Assembly (NCBI RefSeq): GCF_000720725.1
Contig: NZ_JOCQ01000043.1
Span: 1 to 64,000 of the forward strand
Reading direction: 5' to 3'
Length of the DNA stretch: 64,000 bases
DNA from: Streptomyces rimosus subsp. rimosus
GTDB lineage: Bacteria; Actinomycetota; Actinomycetes; Streptomycetales; Streptomycetaceae
The notes under the pieces were generated by a model that ran no database searches, was not told the origin of the DNA, and saw only the letters and a list, made by a program, of their open reading frames with translations. This document shows, piece after piece, positions 35,282 to 42,884 of this stretch; position 1 is the stretch's first letter; every line of letters begins with the position of its first letter. The translations under genes were made by a program, and so were the position numbers.

Positions 35282-35365
35282 GTTGATCGCAGAGTTGATC
35301 GCGGAGTGGGCTGCGGAGTGGGCTGCGTGGTGGACCGCGGAGTGAGCCGCGGAGCAGGTCGTGGA
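35282..35365. repeat. 12-bp tandem array upstream of sigF
   Basis: About seven head-to-tail 12-bp units of the form GTGGGCTGCGGA / GTTGATCGCGGA start 88 bp upstream of the sigF start codon. 12 bp is close to one helical turn, so any bound protein would face the same side. It lies in the 314-bp region between sigF and the Dabb gene. Confidence 0.75.
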
Positions 35366-35458
35366 GTCGGGCTCGGGGTCGAGCGCGGAGCGGGTCCCGG
35401 CGGCGGGAGTGCTCCGGTGCGGCCGGGCGGCGTAAGCCCCCGCCCCGGAAAGCGAGAA

Positions 35459-35485
35459 GCCCCTCACCCGTAAGGGGCGAGGGGC
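35459..35485 (-). terminator. Terminator of the Dabb gene
   Basis: GCCCCTCACC at 35459-35468 pairs with GGCGAGGGGC at 35476-35485 across a 7-base loop, 24 bp past the stop of the minus-strand Dabb gene. Confidence 0.65.
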
Positions 35486-35508
35486 GGGTGCGCGGCCGGG
35501 GCCGCGGC

Positions 35509-35802
35509 TCAGAACTCGTAGTCGGCGATCACCCAGGTGGCGAACTCGCGCCACTGCCCGGCGGCGGCCTGATGGGCCGGGTGTTCGATATAGCGCTTGA
35601 GGGCGTCGGTGTCGGCGACGGCGGAGTTGACGGCGAAGTCGTACGCGATCGGCCGGTCCGTGATGTTCCAGGCGCACTCCCAGAACTCCAGCTCGGGGAT
35701 CTGGTCGGCCAGCTCCTGGAACGCCTGCGCGCCCGCCACGACCCGCGGCTCGTCGCGTTCGACGCCCTCGTTGAGCTTGAAAAGAACCAGGTGGCGTATC
35801 AC
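35509..35802 (-). CDS. Dabb family stress-responsive alpha/beta-barrel protein
   Basis: 97-aa ferredoxin-like dimeric protein. The family pattern IRHLVLFKLNEGV at the start, WECAWNITDRPIAYDFAV in the middle and YIEHPAHQAAAGQWREF near the end are clear. GTG at 35802. Members are dimeric a+b barrels with roles from polyketide cyclisation to stress response. Its place beside sigF is conserved in streptomycetes, as far as I recall, so a stress role fits. Confidence 0.93.
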   Translation of the reverse strand: MIRHLVLFKLNEGVERDEPRVVAGAQAFQELADQIPELEFWECAWNITDRPIAYDFAVNSAVADTDALKRYIEHPAHQAAAGQWREFATWVIADYEF

Positions 35803-35877
35803 TGGACGGTCCTCCGTGCGTTCCTCGTGCGGGCCCGCGCCGTACGTCCCGTGGCACCGCCCGGCCCGGCCGGCGCC

Positions 35878-36042
35878 CTACGAGATCAGCTGGGTCATGA
35901 ACTCGCCGACCCCGTGGGCGGCCGACGAAATGCCCTCGAACCCTATCTGCACCAGATCGGCGGCGCGTGCCGGGGACGTGATGATCGTGTACAGGACGAA
36001 GACGGCGACCACGTACAACGCGATCTTTTTCGCTTGCGCCAT
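35878..36042 (-). CDS. 54-aa single-pass membrane protein
   Basis: Short gene on the minus strand from ATG 36042 to TAG at 35878. The product begins MAQAKKIALYVVAVFVLYTI, one membrane helix or uncleaved signal, followed by TSPARAADLVQIGFEGISS and an amphipathic end FMTQLIS. It lies 75 bp upstream of the Dabb gene in the same direction. I recall near-identical small proteins next to sigF in other streptomycetes, which supports it as a real gene. The ARA-A could serve as a signal peptidase site. Function unknown. Confidence 0.75.
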   Translation of the reverse strand: MAQAKKIALYVVAVFVLYTIITSPARAADLVQIGFEGISSAAHGVGEFMTQLIS

Positions 36043-36270
36043 CCGACTGTCCCGTCTCCCCTACGGCAGCTCCCGCCCGCCCTTCCCCGGTGCCGGGCGG
36101 GGTGAGTCTAACCACTTCCGTCACACGGGTGGAGTCGGCGGCGGGAGCGGGGGTACCCGGCCGGGTTCGTGACGGGCGGTGGACCGGTCGGCGGCGGGGC
36201 GTGGTGTTGACCGGTAGCCCCGAAGAACCAGGCGATCAAGGCTTCTACGATCACTTGATCAGAACTTTAA

Positions 36271-36306
36271 GGACCAAAGGCCCCTGGAGCGGGGTCCTTT
36301 GCCCGG
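36271..36306. promoter_or_regulatory. Two DosR/OsdR-like boxes
   Basis: GGACCAAAGGCCCC (36271-36284) and, in the other orientation, GGGGTCCTTTGCCC (36291-36304) resemble the GGGACC-N3-GGCCC type dormancy-regulator boxes seen upstream of actinobacterial stress genes and cation ATPases. GGGAC-AGT-GCCCC at 36376-36388 may be a third. They stand about 300-400 bp upstream of arsR-mgtA. Assignment is by resemblance only. Confidence 0.45.
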
Positions 36307-36453
36307 GGCCCGCACCCGGCGGCCGGAGCAGGATGGTGGTGTGCCCGGCGAATCTGGCAGGAATTCGCGGGGTACGGGACAGTGCCCCGCTGCGGGGTCC
36401 ACGCCGCGGCTTCCCCCCTGACTGGCGGCGCGGACTTGGGGGCCCGGTCCACC

Positions 36454-36495
36454 ATCGGGGGAAACGGTTTGTCCCCCCGATGCCGTTTCCCCCGA
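36454..36495 (+). ncRNA. Possible structured leader with two competing hairpins
   Basis: TCGGGGGAAACGG (36455-36467) pairs perfectly with CCGTTTCCCCCGA (36483-36495). The same left arm can instead pair with CCCCCCGAT (36472-36480), so two mutually exclusive stems are possible. A strong terminator-like hairpin follows 12 bp later. The whole 36043-36677 space has no convincing gene; it holds this structure, the boxes at 36271 and the terminator at 36508. Leader RNA or small RNA is an inference. Confidence 0.4.
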
Positions 36496-36507
36496 CCAGA
36501 CCCACGG

Positions 36508-36548
36508 AGCCCCGGCTCCGGGCCTCCGGGCCCGGCGCCGGGGCTTTT
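36508..36548 (+). terminator. Intrinsic terminator upstream of arsR
   Basis: AGCCCCGGC (36508-36516) pairs with GCCGGGGCT (36537-36545), with a GC-rich inner stem, followed by TTTT. It stands 130 bp before the arsR start in the sense direction, so it would end a short upstream transcript or act as an attenuator for arsR-mgtA. Confidence 0.7.
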
Positions 36549-36677
36549 GCGTGGGGCGCCGGGGCCCGCGGGCCGGCCCACACGAGCCTCCTTTCCTACG
36601 GGAGTGCCCGGTGCCCGGCGCCTAGACTGGGCCCTTTCGGGGGCACGGGCCCGGCCCAGGGCGGATGGAGAGCGGCT

Positions 36678-37046
36678 GTGACGAGTGGCGTCGACGACGT
36701 GGCGGATCCGTCGGCCGAGGTGCTGACGGAGGCCGCGGCGACATTCGGACTGCTGGCGTCGCCCGCGCGCCTGCACATCGTCTGGGTGCTGGCGGGCGGC
36801 GAGTGTGACGTCAGCGGGCTGGCGGAACGGGTGGGCGGCGCGCTGCCCGCGGTGAGTCAGCACCTGGCGAAGCTGAAACTGGCGGGGCTGGTGCGGTCGC
36901 GGCGGGAGGGCCGCCGCGTGGTGTACCTGGTCGACGACCCCGACGTGGTGTCGATGGTGCGGTGGCTGGTGGGGCAGCTGACCGACCGGACGGGCGGGTC
37001 CGAAGGGCCGGCGGTTCCGGGACGCGTCCGTGGCCTGGGCGCCTGA
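36678..37046 (+). CDS. ArsR family regulator
   Basis: 122-aa ArsR/SmtB winged-helix repressor: TFGLLASPARLHIVWVLAGGECDV, LAERVGGALPAVSQHLAKLKLAGLV and VVYLVDDPDVV in order. Cysteine is present in the GECDVSGL position, the alpha3-type metal site, but no full CxC pair. GTG at 36678 has GGAG seven bases upstream. The end overlaps the Mg-ATPase start by 17 bp, so the two are coupled. It probably senses a metal or redox state and controls the transporter. Confidence 0.92.
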   Translation: MTSGVDDVADPSAEVLTEAAATFGLLASPARLHIVWVLAGGECDVSGLAERVGGALPAVSQHLAKLKLAGLVRSRREGRRVVYLVDDPDVVSMVRWLVGQLTDRTGGSEGPAVPGRVRGLGA

Positions 37047-40008
37047 GAAGGTCGTGGGCTCCGCGGCCGCGCGTACGGAGGGGGAGGCGGAGCCGGACAC
37101 ACACCTCGTACCACCGGAAGTACGGGCGGCGAGCGGCGCCGCCCTGCGGGACGCCCCCGGCCTGACGGCCCTGGAAACCCTGCGCCTCCTGGAGAGCGGG
37201 CCGCGCGGCCTGACCGAGGCGCAGGCCGAGGAGCGGCTGCTCCGGTACGGCGAGAACACGCTGCCCGAACGGTGGCCCGCCGGCCGGCCCTGGCGTTTCG
37301 TGCGCAGCCTGCGCGATCCGTTCACGACCGTCCTGCTGTGCCTGGCGCTGGTCTCGGCCGCCGTCGCGTCCTGGGGTACGGCGTGCGTGATCGCCGTACT
37401 GGTGGTGGTCAGCGCGGTGCTGCGGTCCAGCGGTGAGTACCGGGCCGAGCGCTCCACGGCGGCGCTGCGCGAGCTGATCGCCACGACGGCGACGGTGCGG
37501 CGGCGGGGGCCGGCGGGCGGAACCGCCCGGGAGATCCCGGTGGATCAGCTGGTGCCGGGCGATGTGATCCGGCTCGGTCCGGGCGACCTGGTCCCCGCCG
37601 ATCTGCGACTGCTGCGCGCGAGCGGGCTGACGGTGCGGCAGGCCGCGCTGACGGGCGAGTCGGCGCCGGTGGCCAAGCAGCCGGTGGACGCGGGCACCGG
37701 CTCGTATGCGGGCACCGGCTCGTACGCGGGCACCGGCTCGTATGCGGGCACCGGCTCATACGCGGGCGACGGCGATCCCGCGAACGACGGCGGTCCCGCC
37801 GGCCCCAGCCTCTTCGAACGGCCCGAGCTGTGCTTCCAGGGCAGCAGCGTCGCCTCCGGAAGCGCCACCGCGGTGGTGCTGGCCACCGGTGCGGAGACGC
37901 TGTTCGGCGGTGCGTACGGGAAGTCGCGCGGGAGCGGCGCCGTCCCCGGCGGGCCGGGCACCCACCGGGTGTCCGGAGCCCGTAAACTCCCGCGCCGCCC
38001 GCGCGAGAGCGCCTTCGACCGTTCGGTGAACGGGATCTCCTGGACCCTCATCCGCTTCATGCTGCTCACCCCGCCGTTGGTGCTGATGGCCAACGCGGCG
38101 CTGCGCGGGCGCGGTCTGGAGACACTGCCGTTCGCCGTAGCGGTGGCGGTCGGGCTCACCCCCGAGATGCTGCCCGTCATCGTCACCACCGCGCTCGCCC
38201 GGGGCGCGGCGCTGCTCGCGCGCGGCGGCGAGGTGATCGTCAAGCGGCTGCCCGCGCTGCACGACCTCGGCGCGATCGACGTGCTGTGCACGGACAAGAC
38301 CGGCACCCTCACCCAGGACCGCCCGGTCCTGGCCTGCTCCCTCGCCCCGGACGGGCGCCCCGCGCCCGGACCGCTGCACTGGGCGGCTGTCAACAGCCTG
38401 TGGACACTCCAGCTCGCCGAGCTGCCCACGCCGGACGCGCTCGACGAGGCGATCCTGGAGGCGGCCGAGGACGACTTCGACGAGCTGCTGGCCTACGAGG
38501 GGATCGCGGCCCTCCCGTTCGACCCGGTACGCCGTACGTCGTGCGCGGTGATCCGTACGGACGCGGCGTCGGCGGGCGGACCCGGCCCGCGGCTCGGTGT
38601 GCACACGCTCGTCGTCAAGGGCGCGCCCGAGGACGTACTGGAGCGCTGCGCCCGCGTCCGTACGGGGGGAGAGGACACCGACCTCGACGACGCGGCCCGC
38701 GCGCGCTTGGCCCGGTTCGTCGACGGCCGGACGGTGGACGGGCTGCGGCTGCTGGCCGTCGCGGTGGCCGAGCGGCCCGCCCGGCTCGGCCCGTACACCC
38801 CGGCGGATGAGCGCGGCCTGACCCTCGTCGGCTTCGTCGGCCTGCGCGACGCGCTCGCCCCGACCGCCGCCGCGGCCTGCGCGGGCCTCGCACGGCGCGG
38901 CGTCGCCGTCAAGGTCCTCACCGGCGACCACCCGGGCACCGTCACCCACGTATGCCGCGAACTCGGGCTGGACACCGGTCCTGGCGCGGTGCTCACCGCC
39001 GACCGGATCGACGGCCTCACGGACGGCGAGCTGGCCCGCCTCGCCTCCCGTACGACGGCGTTCGCGCGCTGCACGCCCGAGCACAAGGCGCGGATCGTGG
39101 GGGCGCTGCGGGCGGGGGACGGCACGGCGCGCCGTACGGCTCGTACGACTGGTACGGCTCGTACGGCCTGTACGGCCGCGGACGACCGTACGGGTACCGG
39201 CGCCCCGCCCCGTACCGTCGGTTTCCTCGGCGACGGCGTCAACGACCTCCCCGCCCTGCACGCCTGTGACGTGGGCATCGCCCCGCGCGACGCCGTGCAC
39301 GTGACGCGCGAGGCGGCGGATGTCGTCCTCGCCTCGAAGGACCTGAACGCCATCGACGGCGCGATCGTCGCGGGCCGCCGCAGCAGCGCCAACATCGCCA
39401 CGTACCTGCGCATCACCCTCTCCTCCAACCTCGGCAACGTCATCGCGATGCTCGGCGCCGGGCTGCTGCTGCCGTTCCTGCCGATGCTCCCGGCACAGGT
39501 CCTGGTCCAGAACCTGTGCTTCGACGCGGTCCAGCTCGCGTTCGCCTTCGACCGGCCGGGCCCGGCCGCGCTGCGCCGGCCCGCGGTGCTGCGCCCCGCC
39601 GACCTGCTCCGCTACATCACCGGATTCGGCCTGCTCAACGCCGCCGCCGACCTGGCCACGTTCGGCGTGCTGATGCTGGCGGTGCACGGCTCCGGGCACC
39701 CGGGCGGCCAGGACGCGTTCCACGCCGGGTGGTTCACGGAGAACCTGCTGACGCAGGCGCTGGTGATGTACCTGCTGCGCGCCGGACGCCACTCGGCGGA
39801 GGGCCGGGCACCCGGCCCGATCCGGGGCGCGGTGTGCGCGCTCGCCGTCATCGGCCTGCTGCTGCCGCCGTCACCGCTGGGCCCGCTGCTGGGCATGTCG
39901 GCGCTGCCGCCCCTCTATTACGGGCTGCTGGCGGCCGTACTGGTGCTGTACGGGGCCGGGCTGGCGTGGGCCAAGAGGCGGTACGACCGGCGGGTATCTC
40001 ACCCGTAG
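37030..40008 (+). CDS. mgtA: Mg2+-importing P-type ATPase (P3B, MgtA-like)
   Basis: 992-aa P-type ATPase. Order: N-terminal cation ATPase domain, A domain with LTGESAPVAKQP, the membrane motif TPEMLPVIVTTALARGA characteristic of MgtA/MgtB, the phosphorylation site CTDKTGTLT (Asp422), N domain with VKGAPEDVLERC, hinge GDGVNDLPALHACDVGI, and C-terminal helices. It should move Mg2+ into the cell. The GTG at 37030 overlaps arsR by 17 bp. A GTGSYA repeat (x4) sits right after the TGES loop, and an RTARTTGTARTACT low-complexity insert lies in the P domain. The gene ends overlapping the LCP gene tail to tail by 10 bp. Confidence 0.93.
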   Translation: MAWAPEKVVGSAAARTEGEAEPDTHLVPPEVRAASGAALRDAPGLTALETLRLLESGPRGLTEAQAEERLLRYGENTLPERWPAGRPWRFVRSLRDPFTTVLLCLALVSAAVASWGTACVIAVLVVVSAVLRSSGEYRAERSTAALRELIATTATVRRRGPAGGTAREIPVDQLVPGDVIRLGPGDLVPADLRLLRASGLTVRQAALTGESAPVAKQPVDAGTGSYAGTGSYAGTGSYAGTGSYAGDGDPANDGGPAGPSLFERPELCFQGSSVASGSATAVVLATGAETLFGGAYGKSRGSGAVPGGPGTHRVSGARKLPRRPRESAFDRSVNGISWTLIRFMLLTPPLVLMANAALRGRGLETLPFAVAVAVGLTPEMLPVIVTTALARGAALLARGGEVIVKRLPALHDLGAIDVLCTDKTGTLTQDRPVLACSLAPDGRPAPGPLHWAAVNSLWTLQLAELPTPDALDEAILEAAEDDFDELLAYEGIAALPFDPVRRTSCAVIRTDAASAGGPGPRLGVHTLVVKGAPEDVLERCARVRTGGEDTDLDDAARARLARFVDGRTVDGLRLLAVAVAERPARLGPYTPADERGLTLVGFVGLRDALAPTAAAACAGLARRGVAVKVLTGDHPGTVTHVCRELGLDTGPGAVLTADRIDGLTDGELARLASRTTAFARCTPEHKARIVGALRAGDGTARRTARTTGTARTACTAADDRTGTGAPPRTVGFLGDGVNDLPALHACDVGIAPRDAVHVTREAADVVLASKDLNAIDGAIVAGRRSSANIATYLRITLSSNLGNVIAMLGAGLLLPFLPMLPAQVLVQNLCFDAVQLAFAFDRPGPAALRRPAVLRPADLLRYITGFGLLNAAADLATFGVLMLAVHGSGHPGGQDAFHAGWFTENLLTQALVMYLLRAGRHSAEGRAPGPIRGAVCALAVIGLLLPPSPLGPLLGMSALPPLYYGLLAAVLVLYGAGLAWAKRRYDRRVSHP
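37693..37764 (+). repeat. 18-bp in-frame tandem repeat in mgtA
   Basis: Four units of GGCACCGGCTCGTAYGCG code for GTGSYA four times (residues 222-245), between the TGES actuator motif and the following FERPELCFQGSSV strand. Units differ only in synonymous sites (TAT/TAC, TCG/TCA), so the repeat is recent or kept. Confidence 0.9.
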
Positions 40009-41579
40009 GACAACCCCGAGCAGATGTTGTCGTCCGCCGATCGCGCCGAGTCGCCGATCGACGACGAGCCGGGCGAAGGGGCTGCCGAACCGGATGGGGC
40101 GGCGGCGGGGGCGGAGGATGCCATGGTCGGATCGGCCGCGTAACCGGCGCCCAGGACGACGTTGACGCCCGCGGTGGCCGTCGGCACCAGCTTCGCGTCA
40201 CGGAACCGGGCGGCGACGGCCTTGGCCTCGGATTCCTTGCCCGCGCCGTACTCGACGGTGGTCGTCGCGTGATCCTGGGTACGCGCGGTCGCCGTACCGG
40301 TGACGGTGAAGCCCGCGGACTTCAGCTGCCCGGCGGCGCGGGCGGCCAGGCCGGTCTTGGTGGTGCCGTTGTAAACGGCGACGCTGATGCCCGTACCCGT
40401 ACCCGCTTCTGTACCCGTACCTGTACCCGAGCCGGACGGGGACGGCGAGGGGCCCGGGGACGCCTGGGCTCCCGGCCCGCCCGCGTTCTTGCCGTCCAGC
40501 GTGCGGTCCGCCTTGATGTCCGCCCAGAGCGTGTCCGCCGCCGGGTGCACGATCGCGACGCGTTCGCCCTGGTAGCGCCACGGCAGCGTGATGAACTTGG
40601 TGTTGTGCAGGTCGATGTCCTTCAGCGACATCGCGAAGGAGAGCAGCTTGTCGGCCGAGTCCAGGCCCGGGTCGACGGTCATGGACCGGGTGGCGGCGTT
40701 GGCCAGCGGCAGCAGCGTGCCCGGGTTGAACCCCTGGTCCTTGACCTTCTTGATCAGCGAACCGACGAACGCCTGCTGCCGCTGGATACGGCCGATGTCG
40801 GAGTTGTCGCCGATCCCGTGCCGGATACGCACGTAATCGAGCGCCTGCTGACCGGATACGTTCTGCGGGCCCTTGGCGAAGATCCGCTCACCGCGGGAGT
40901 GGCGGTTCGGGTTCAGGTCGCCCTCGTAGATGTCCTTCGGCAGGCAGACCGGTACGCCGCCCACCGCGGACGTCATCTTCGAGAAGCCCTCGAAGTCGAC
41001 GACGACGGTGTGGTCGACACGGACGCCGGACAGTTTCTCCACCGTGTTCTGGGTACAGGCCGGATTGCCCCGGGCGCTCCCGCCGACCGAGAAGGCCGCG
41101 TTGAACATCGCGTTGTGCTGCGGCGCGGTCCACCTGCCGTCCGGCAGCCGGCACGGGGGTATCTCCACCAGGGTGTCGCGGGGTATGGAGACCGCGACCG
41201 CATGCTTGCTGTCGCCGTATATGTGCAGCAGAAAGGCGGTGTCCGAGCGGCCCACGTCGCCGTCGCCGCCACCCAGCGAGCTGTTGCCGCCGGACCGCGA
41301 GTCCGAGCCGATGACCAGCACGTTCTGTCCGCCGGCGCCCTCCGCGGGGCGCTGCGGGCTGACGCCGTCGGCGCCGAATGTGGTGATGTTCCCGTTGAGC
41401 TTGAAGTAGAACCAGCCCGCGCCCGCGGTGATCAGTACGAGCAGCGACACGGCCACGATCCCGGCCGTACGCAGGGGCCGCCGTCTGCCCCGTACGGCCC
41501 GGTCACCGCCGCCACCGCGGCTGCTGTCCCTGGCCCGTCCGGTGCGCTCGGCCACCGCCCTGCGACTGCTTGCTGTCAT
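39999..41579 (-). CDS. LCP (LytR-CpsA-Psr) family cell wall polymer ligase
   Basis: 526-aa membrane-anchored enzyme. Basic N-terminus, one helix near residues 38-58, then the LCP domain with NVLVIGSDSRSGG, RSDTAFLLHIYG, SIPRDTLVEIP and ALDYVRIRHGIGDNSDIGRIQRQQAF in segments, all with the conserved Arg/Asp residues. A Gly/Thr/Ser linker leads to a LytR_C domain (ISVAVYNGTTKTGLA to VVLGAGYA). LCP enzymes attach teichoic acids or glycopolymers to peptidoglycan. ATG at 41579. Divergent from a TatA-like gene. Confidence 0.94.
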   Translation of the reverse strand: MTASSRRAVAERTGRARDSSRGGGGDRAVRGRRRPLRTAGIVAVSLLVLITAGAGWFYFKLNGNITTFGADGVSPQRPAEGAGGQNVLVIGSDSRSGGNSSLGGGDGDVGRSDTAFLLHIYGDSKHAVAVSIPRDTLVEIPPCRLPDGRWTAPQHNAMFNAAFSVGGSARGNPACTQNTVEKLSGVRVDHTVVVDFEGFSKMTSAVGGVPVCLPKDIYEGDLNPNRHSRGERIFAKGPQNVSGQQALDYVRIRHGIGDNSDIGRIQRQQAFVGSLIKKVKDQGFNPGTLLPLANAATRSMTVDPGLDSADKLLSFAMSLKDIDLHNTKFITLPWRYQGERVAIVHPAADTLWADIKADRTLDGKNAGGPGAQASPGPSPSPSGSGTGTGTEAGTGTGISVAVYNGTTKTGLAARAAGQLKSAGFTVTGTATARTQDHATTTVEYGAGKESEAKAVAARFRDAKLVPTATAGVNVVLGAGYAADPTMASSAPAAAPSGSAAPSPGSSSIGDSARSADDNICSGLSYG

Positions 41580-41734
41580 GTGTGTGCACCCTCACCTGCG
41601 CGGTTCTTGCCGAAGAAGACGGTCGTTCGGGCCAGTCGGTTGTACAGTTGCGCAATGTAGCAAGTTACGAATCCGGCAAGACGGCGCGGACCGGTGACCG
41701 CCGGTGGCGCGATGGAGGGAAAGGCGGGACGACG

Positions 41735-42055
41735 ATGCTGCGGAACGGGCTGGAGCCCTGGCACCTGCTGATCGTGGCCCTCGTGGTGATCCTGCTGTTC
41801 GGCTCGAAGAAGCTGCCGGACACGGCCCGGGCCCTGGGCAAGTCGCTGCGGATCCTCAAGAGCGAGACGAAGGCGATGAAGGACGAGGCGGACGGGACGG
41901 CCGGGACGAACGGGACGGGCGATGGCGCACGGGCGGGTCAGGTGGTGGCCGCCGACCGCGTACCCGGCGCGGCCGCTGCCCCTGGTGCGCCCACTGCCTC
42001 CGGCGCCCCCACCGCCCCCGTCTCCCCCGTAGGCGGAGACGGCCGCCACCCATAA
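41735..42055 (+). CDS. tatA: TatA/TatE-like twin-arginine translocase subunit
   Basis: 106-aa protein with the typical TatA plan: short N-terminus, a membrane helix (EPWHLLIVALVVILLFGSKKL with the FG hinge), the amphipathic helix (PDTARALGKSLRILKSETK) and an acidic then Ala/Pro-rich tail. There is no tatB/tatC beside it, so it is likely an extra TatA paralogue. ATG at 41735. The divergent promoter with the LCP gene lies in the 155 bp upstream. Confidence 0.88.
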   Translation: MLRNGLEPWHLLIVALVVILLFGSKKLPDTARALGKSLRILKSETKAMKDEADGTAGTNGTGDGARAGQVVAADRVPGAAAAPGAPTASGAPTAPVSPVGGDGRHP

Positions 42056-42119
42056 TGGTTGGCGCGCGTCGCGATCAGCGCGCCGCGCCCAGCACCAACC
42101 ACGAGGGGAAACGGACCGG

Positions 42120-42539
42120 ATGAGCACCGAGCGCAAGCATTCCGAACACGCCGTACGCGCCGTACGGGCAAAGAGCGGACGCGTCACCGCAGTTGTCGTG
42201 GCCTTGCTGCTCGGCCTGATGGGCGCGGCAGGCACCGCGGCAGCGGCGGCGCCCGCAGCGCCGGCGGTCACCCACGCCGCCCACAGCGTTCAGCAGCAGA
42301 CCACCGGCACCCCGGCCGCGCAGGCGGAGGCCGCCCCGGCCTCCTTCCACCACCACGCGAAGGCCGCCTTCGGCTCCAAGGACAAGAAGGAGAAGAAGGA
42401 AAAGAAGAAGAAGGGCTTCTTCAAGAAGCTCGGCATCTTCCTCATCGTGCTGATCATCATCTTCGTCGTCATCATCATCGTGGTGATCTGGCTGATCGTG
42501 CACTTCGTACGCAAGGCGTTCCGCCGCCGCCGGAGCTGA
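42120..42539 (+). CDS. Lysine-rich membrane protein of unknown function
   Basis: 139-aa protein. An N-terminal hydrophobic stretch with Ala-rich end (AAGTAAAAAPAAPA) looks like a signal peptide. A His/Lys stretch (FHHHAKAAFGSKDKKEKKEKKKKG) leads to a second long helix (IFLIVLIIIFVVIIIVVIWLIV) and an Arg-rich end (RKAFRRRRS). It is 64 bp behind tatA and may share its transcript. A strong terminator follows. Possibly a surface-anchored basic peptide; function not known. Confidence 0.75.
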   Translation: MSTERKHSEHAVRAVRAKSGRVTAVVVALLLGLMGAAGTAAAAAPAAPAVTHAAHSVQQQTTGTPAAQAEAAPASFHHHAKAAFGSKDKKEKKEKKKKGFFKKLGIFLIVLIIIFVVIIIVVIWLIVHFVRKAFRRRRS

Positions 42540-42558
42540 ACCCCGGCACCCGGACAGT

Positions 42559-42599
42559 GCAGCCCCTGCCGCGAGCAGCGAACCCGCGGCAGGGGCTGC
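42559..42599 (+). terminator. Intrinsic terminator after membrane protein gene
   Basis: Perfect 15-bp stem GCAGCCCCTGCCGCG with an 11-base loop, then TGCTTTT, 20 bp past the stop codon. It separates the core genes from the polyketide cluster. Confidence 0.88.
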
Positions 42600-42884
42600 T
42601 GCTTTTCCCGTTCTGCTGCTGAAATCCCCGCAGTCGGCCTTGGAGAACCGGAACTGGAACTGCCGTGAGGGCCCGGCCGGTTACCGGGTGTTTCCTCTGG
42701 TGGTTGCCGGGCGTCCCCCTTGGTGGCCGTGATGCCCCGCGGTGGCACAAGGAGACTCTTGCGGCCGGGCTTCGCACATCATTACGTTTTTCCTCGTCGG
42801 CGGAAACACCGCCGACGGCTCTTCTCGATTACCCGTGCCCGCTCTTCCGCGGCTCATGACGGGTATCGGAAGCAAGGGGGAAAA

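Noticed and set aside
36090..36677. N-terminal extension of ArsR by about 196 codons
   Set aside because: The frame is open only through GC bias; it crosses hairpins and a terminator and has no recognisable sequence, while a GTG with GGAG fits the ArsR domain.
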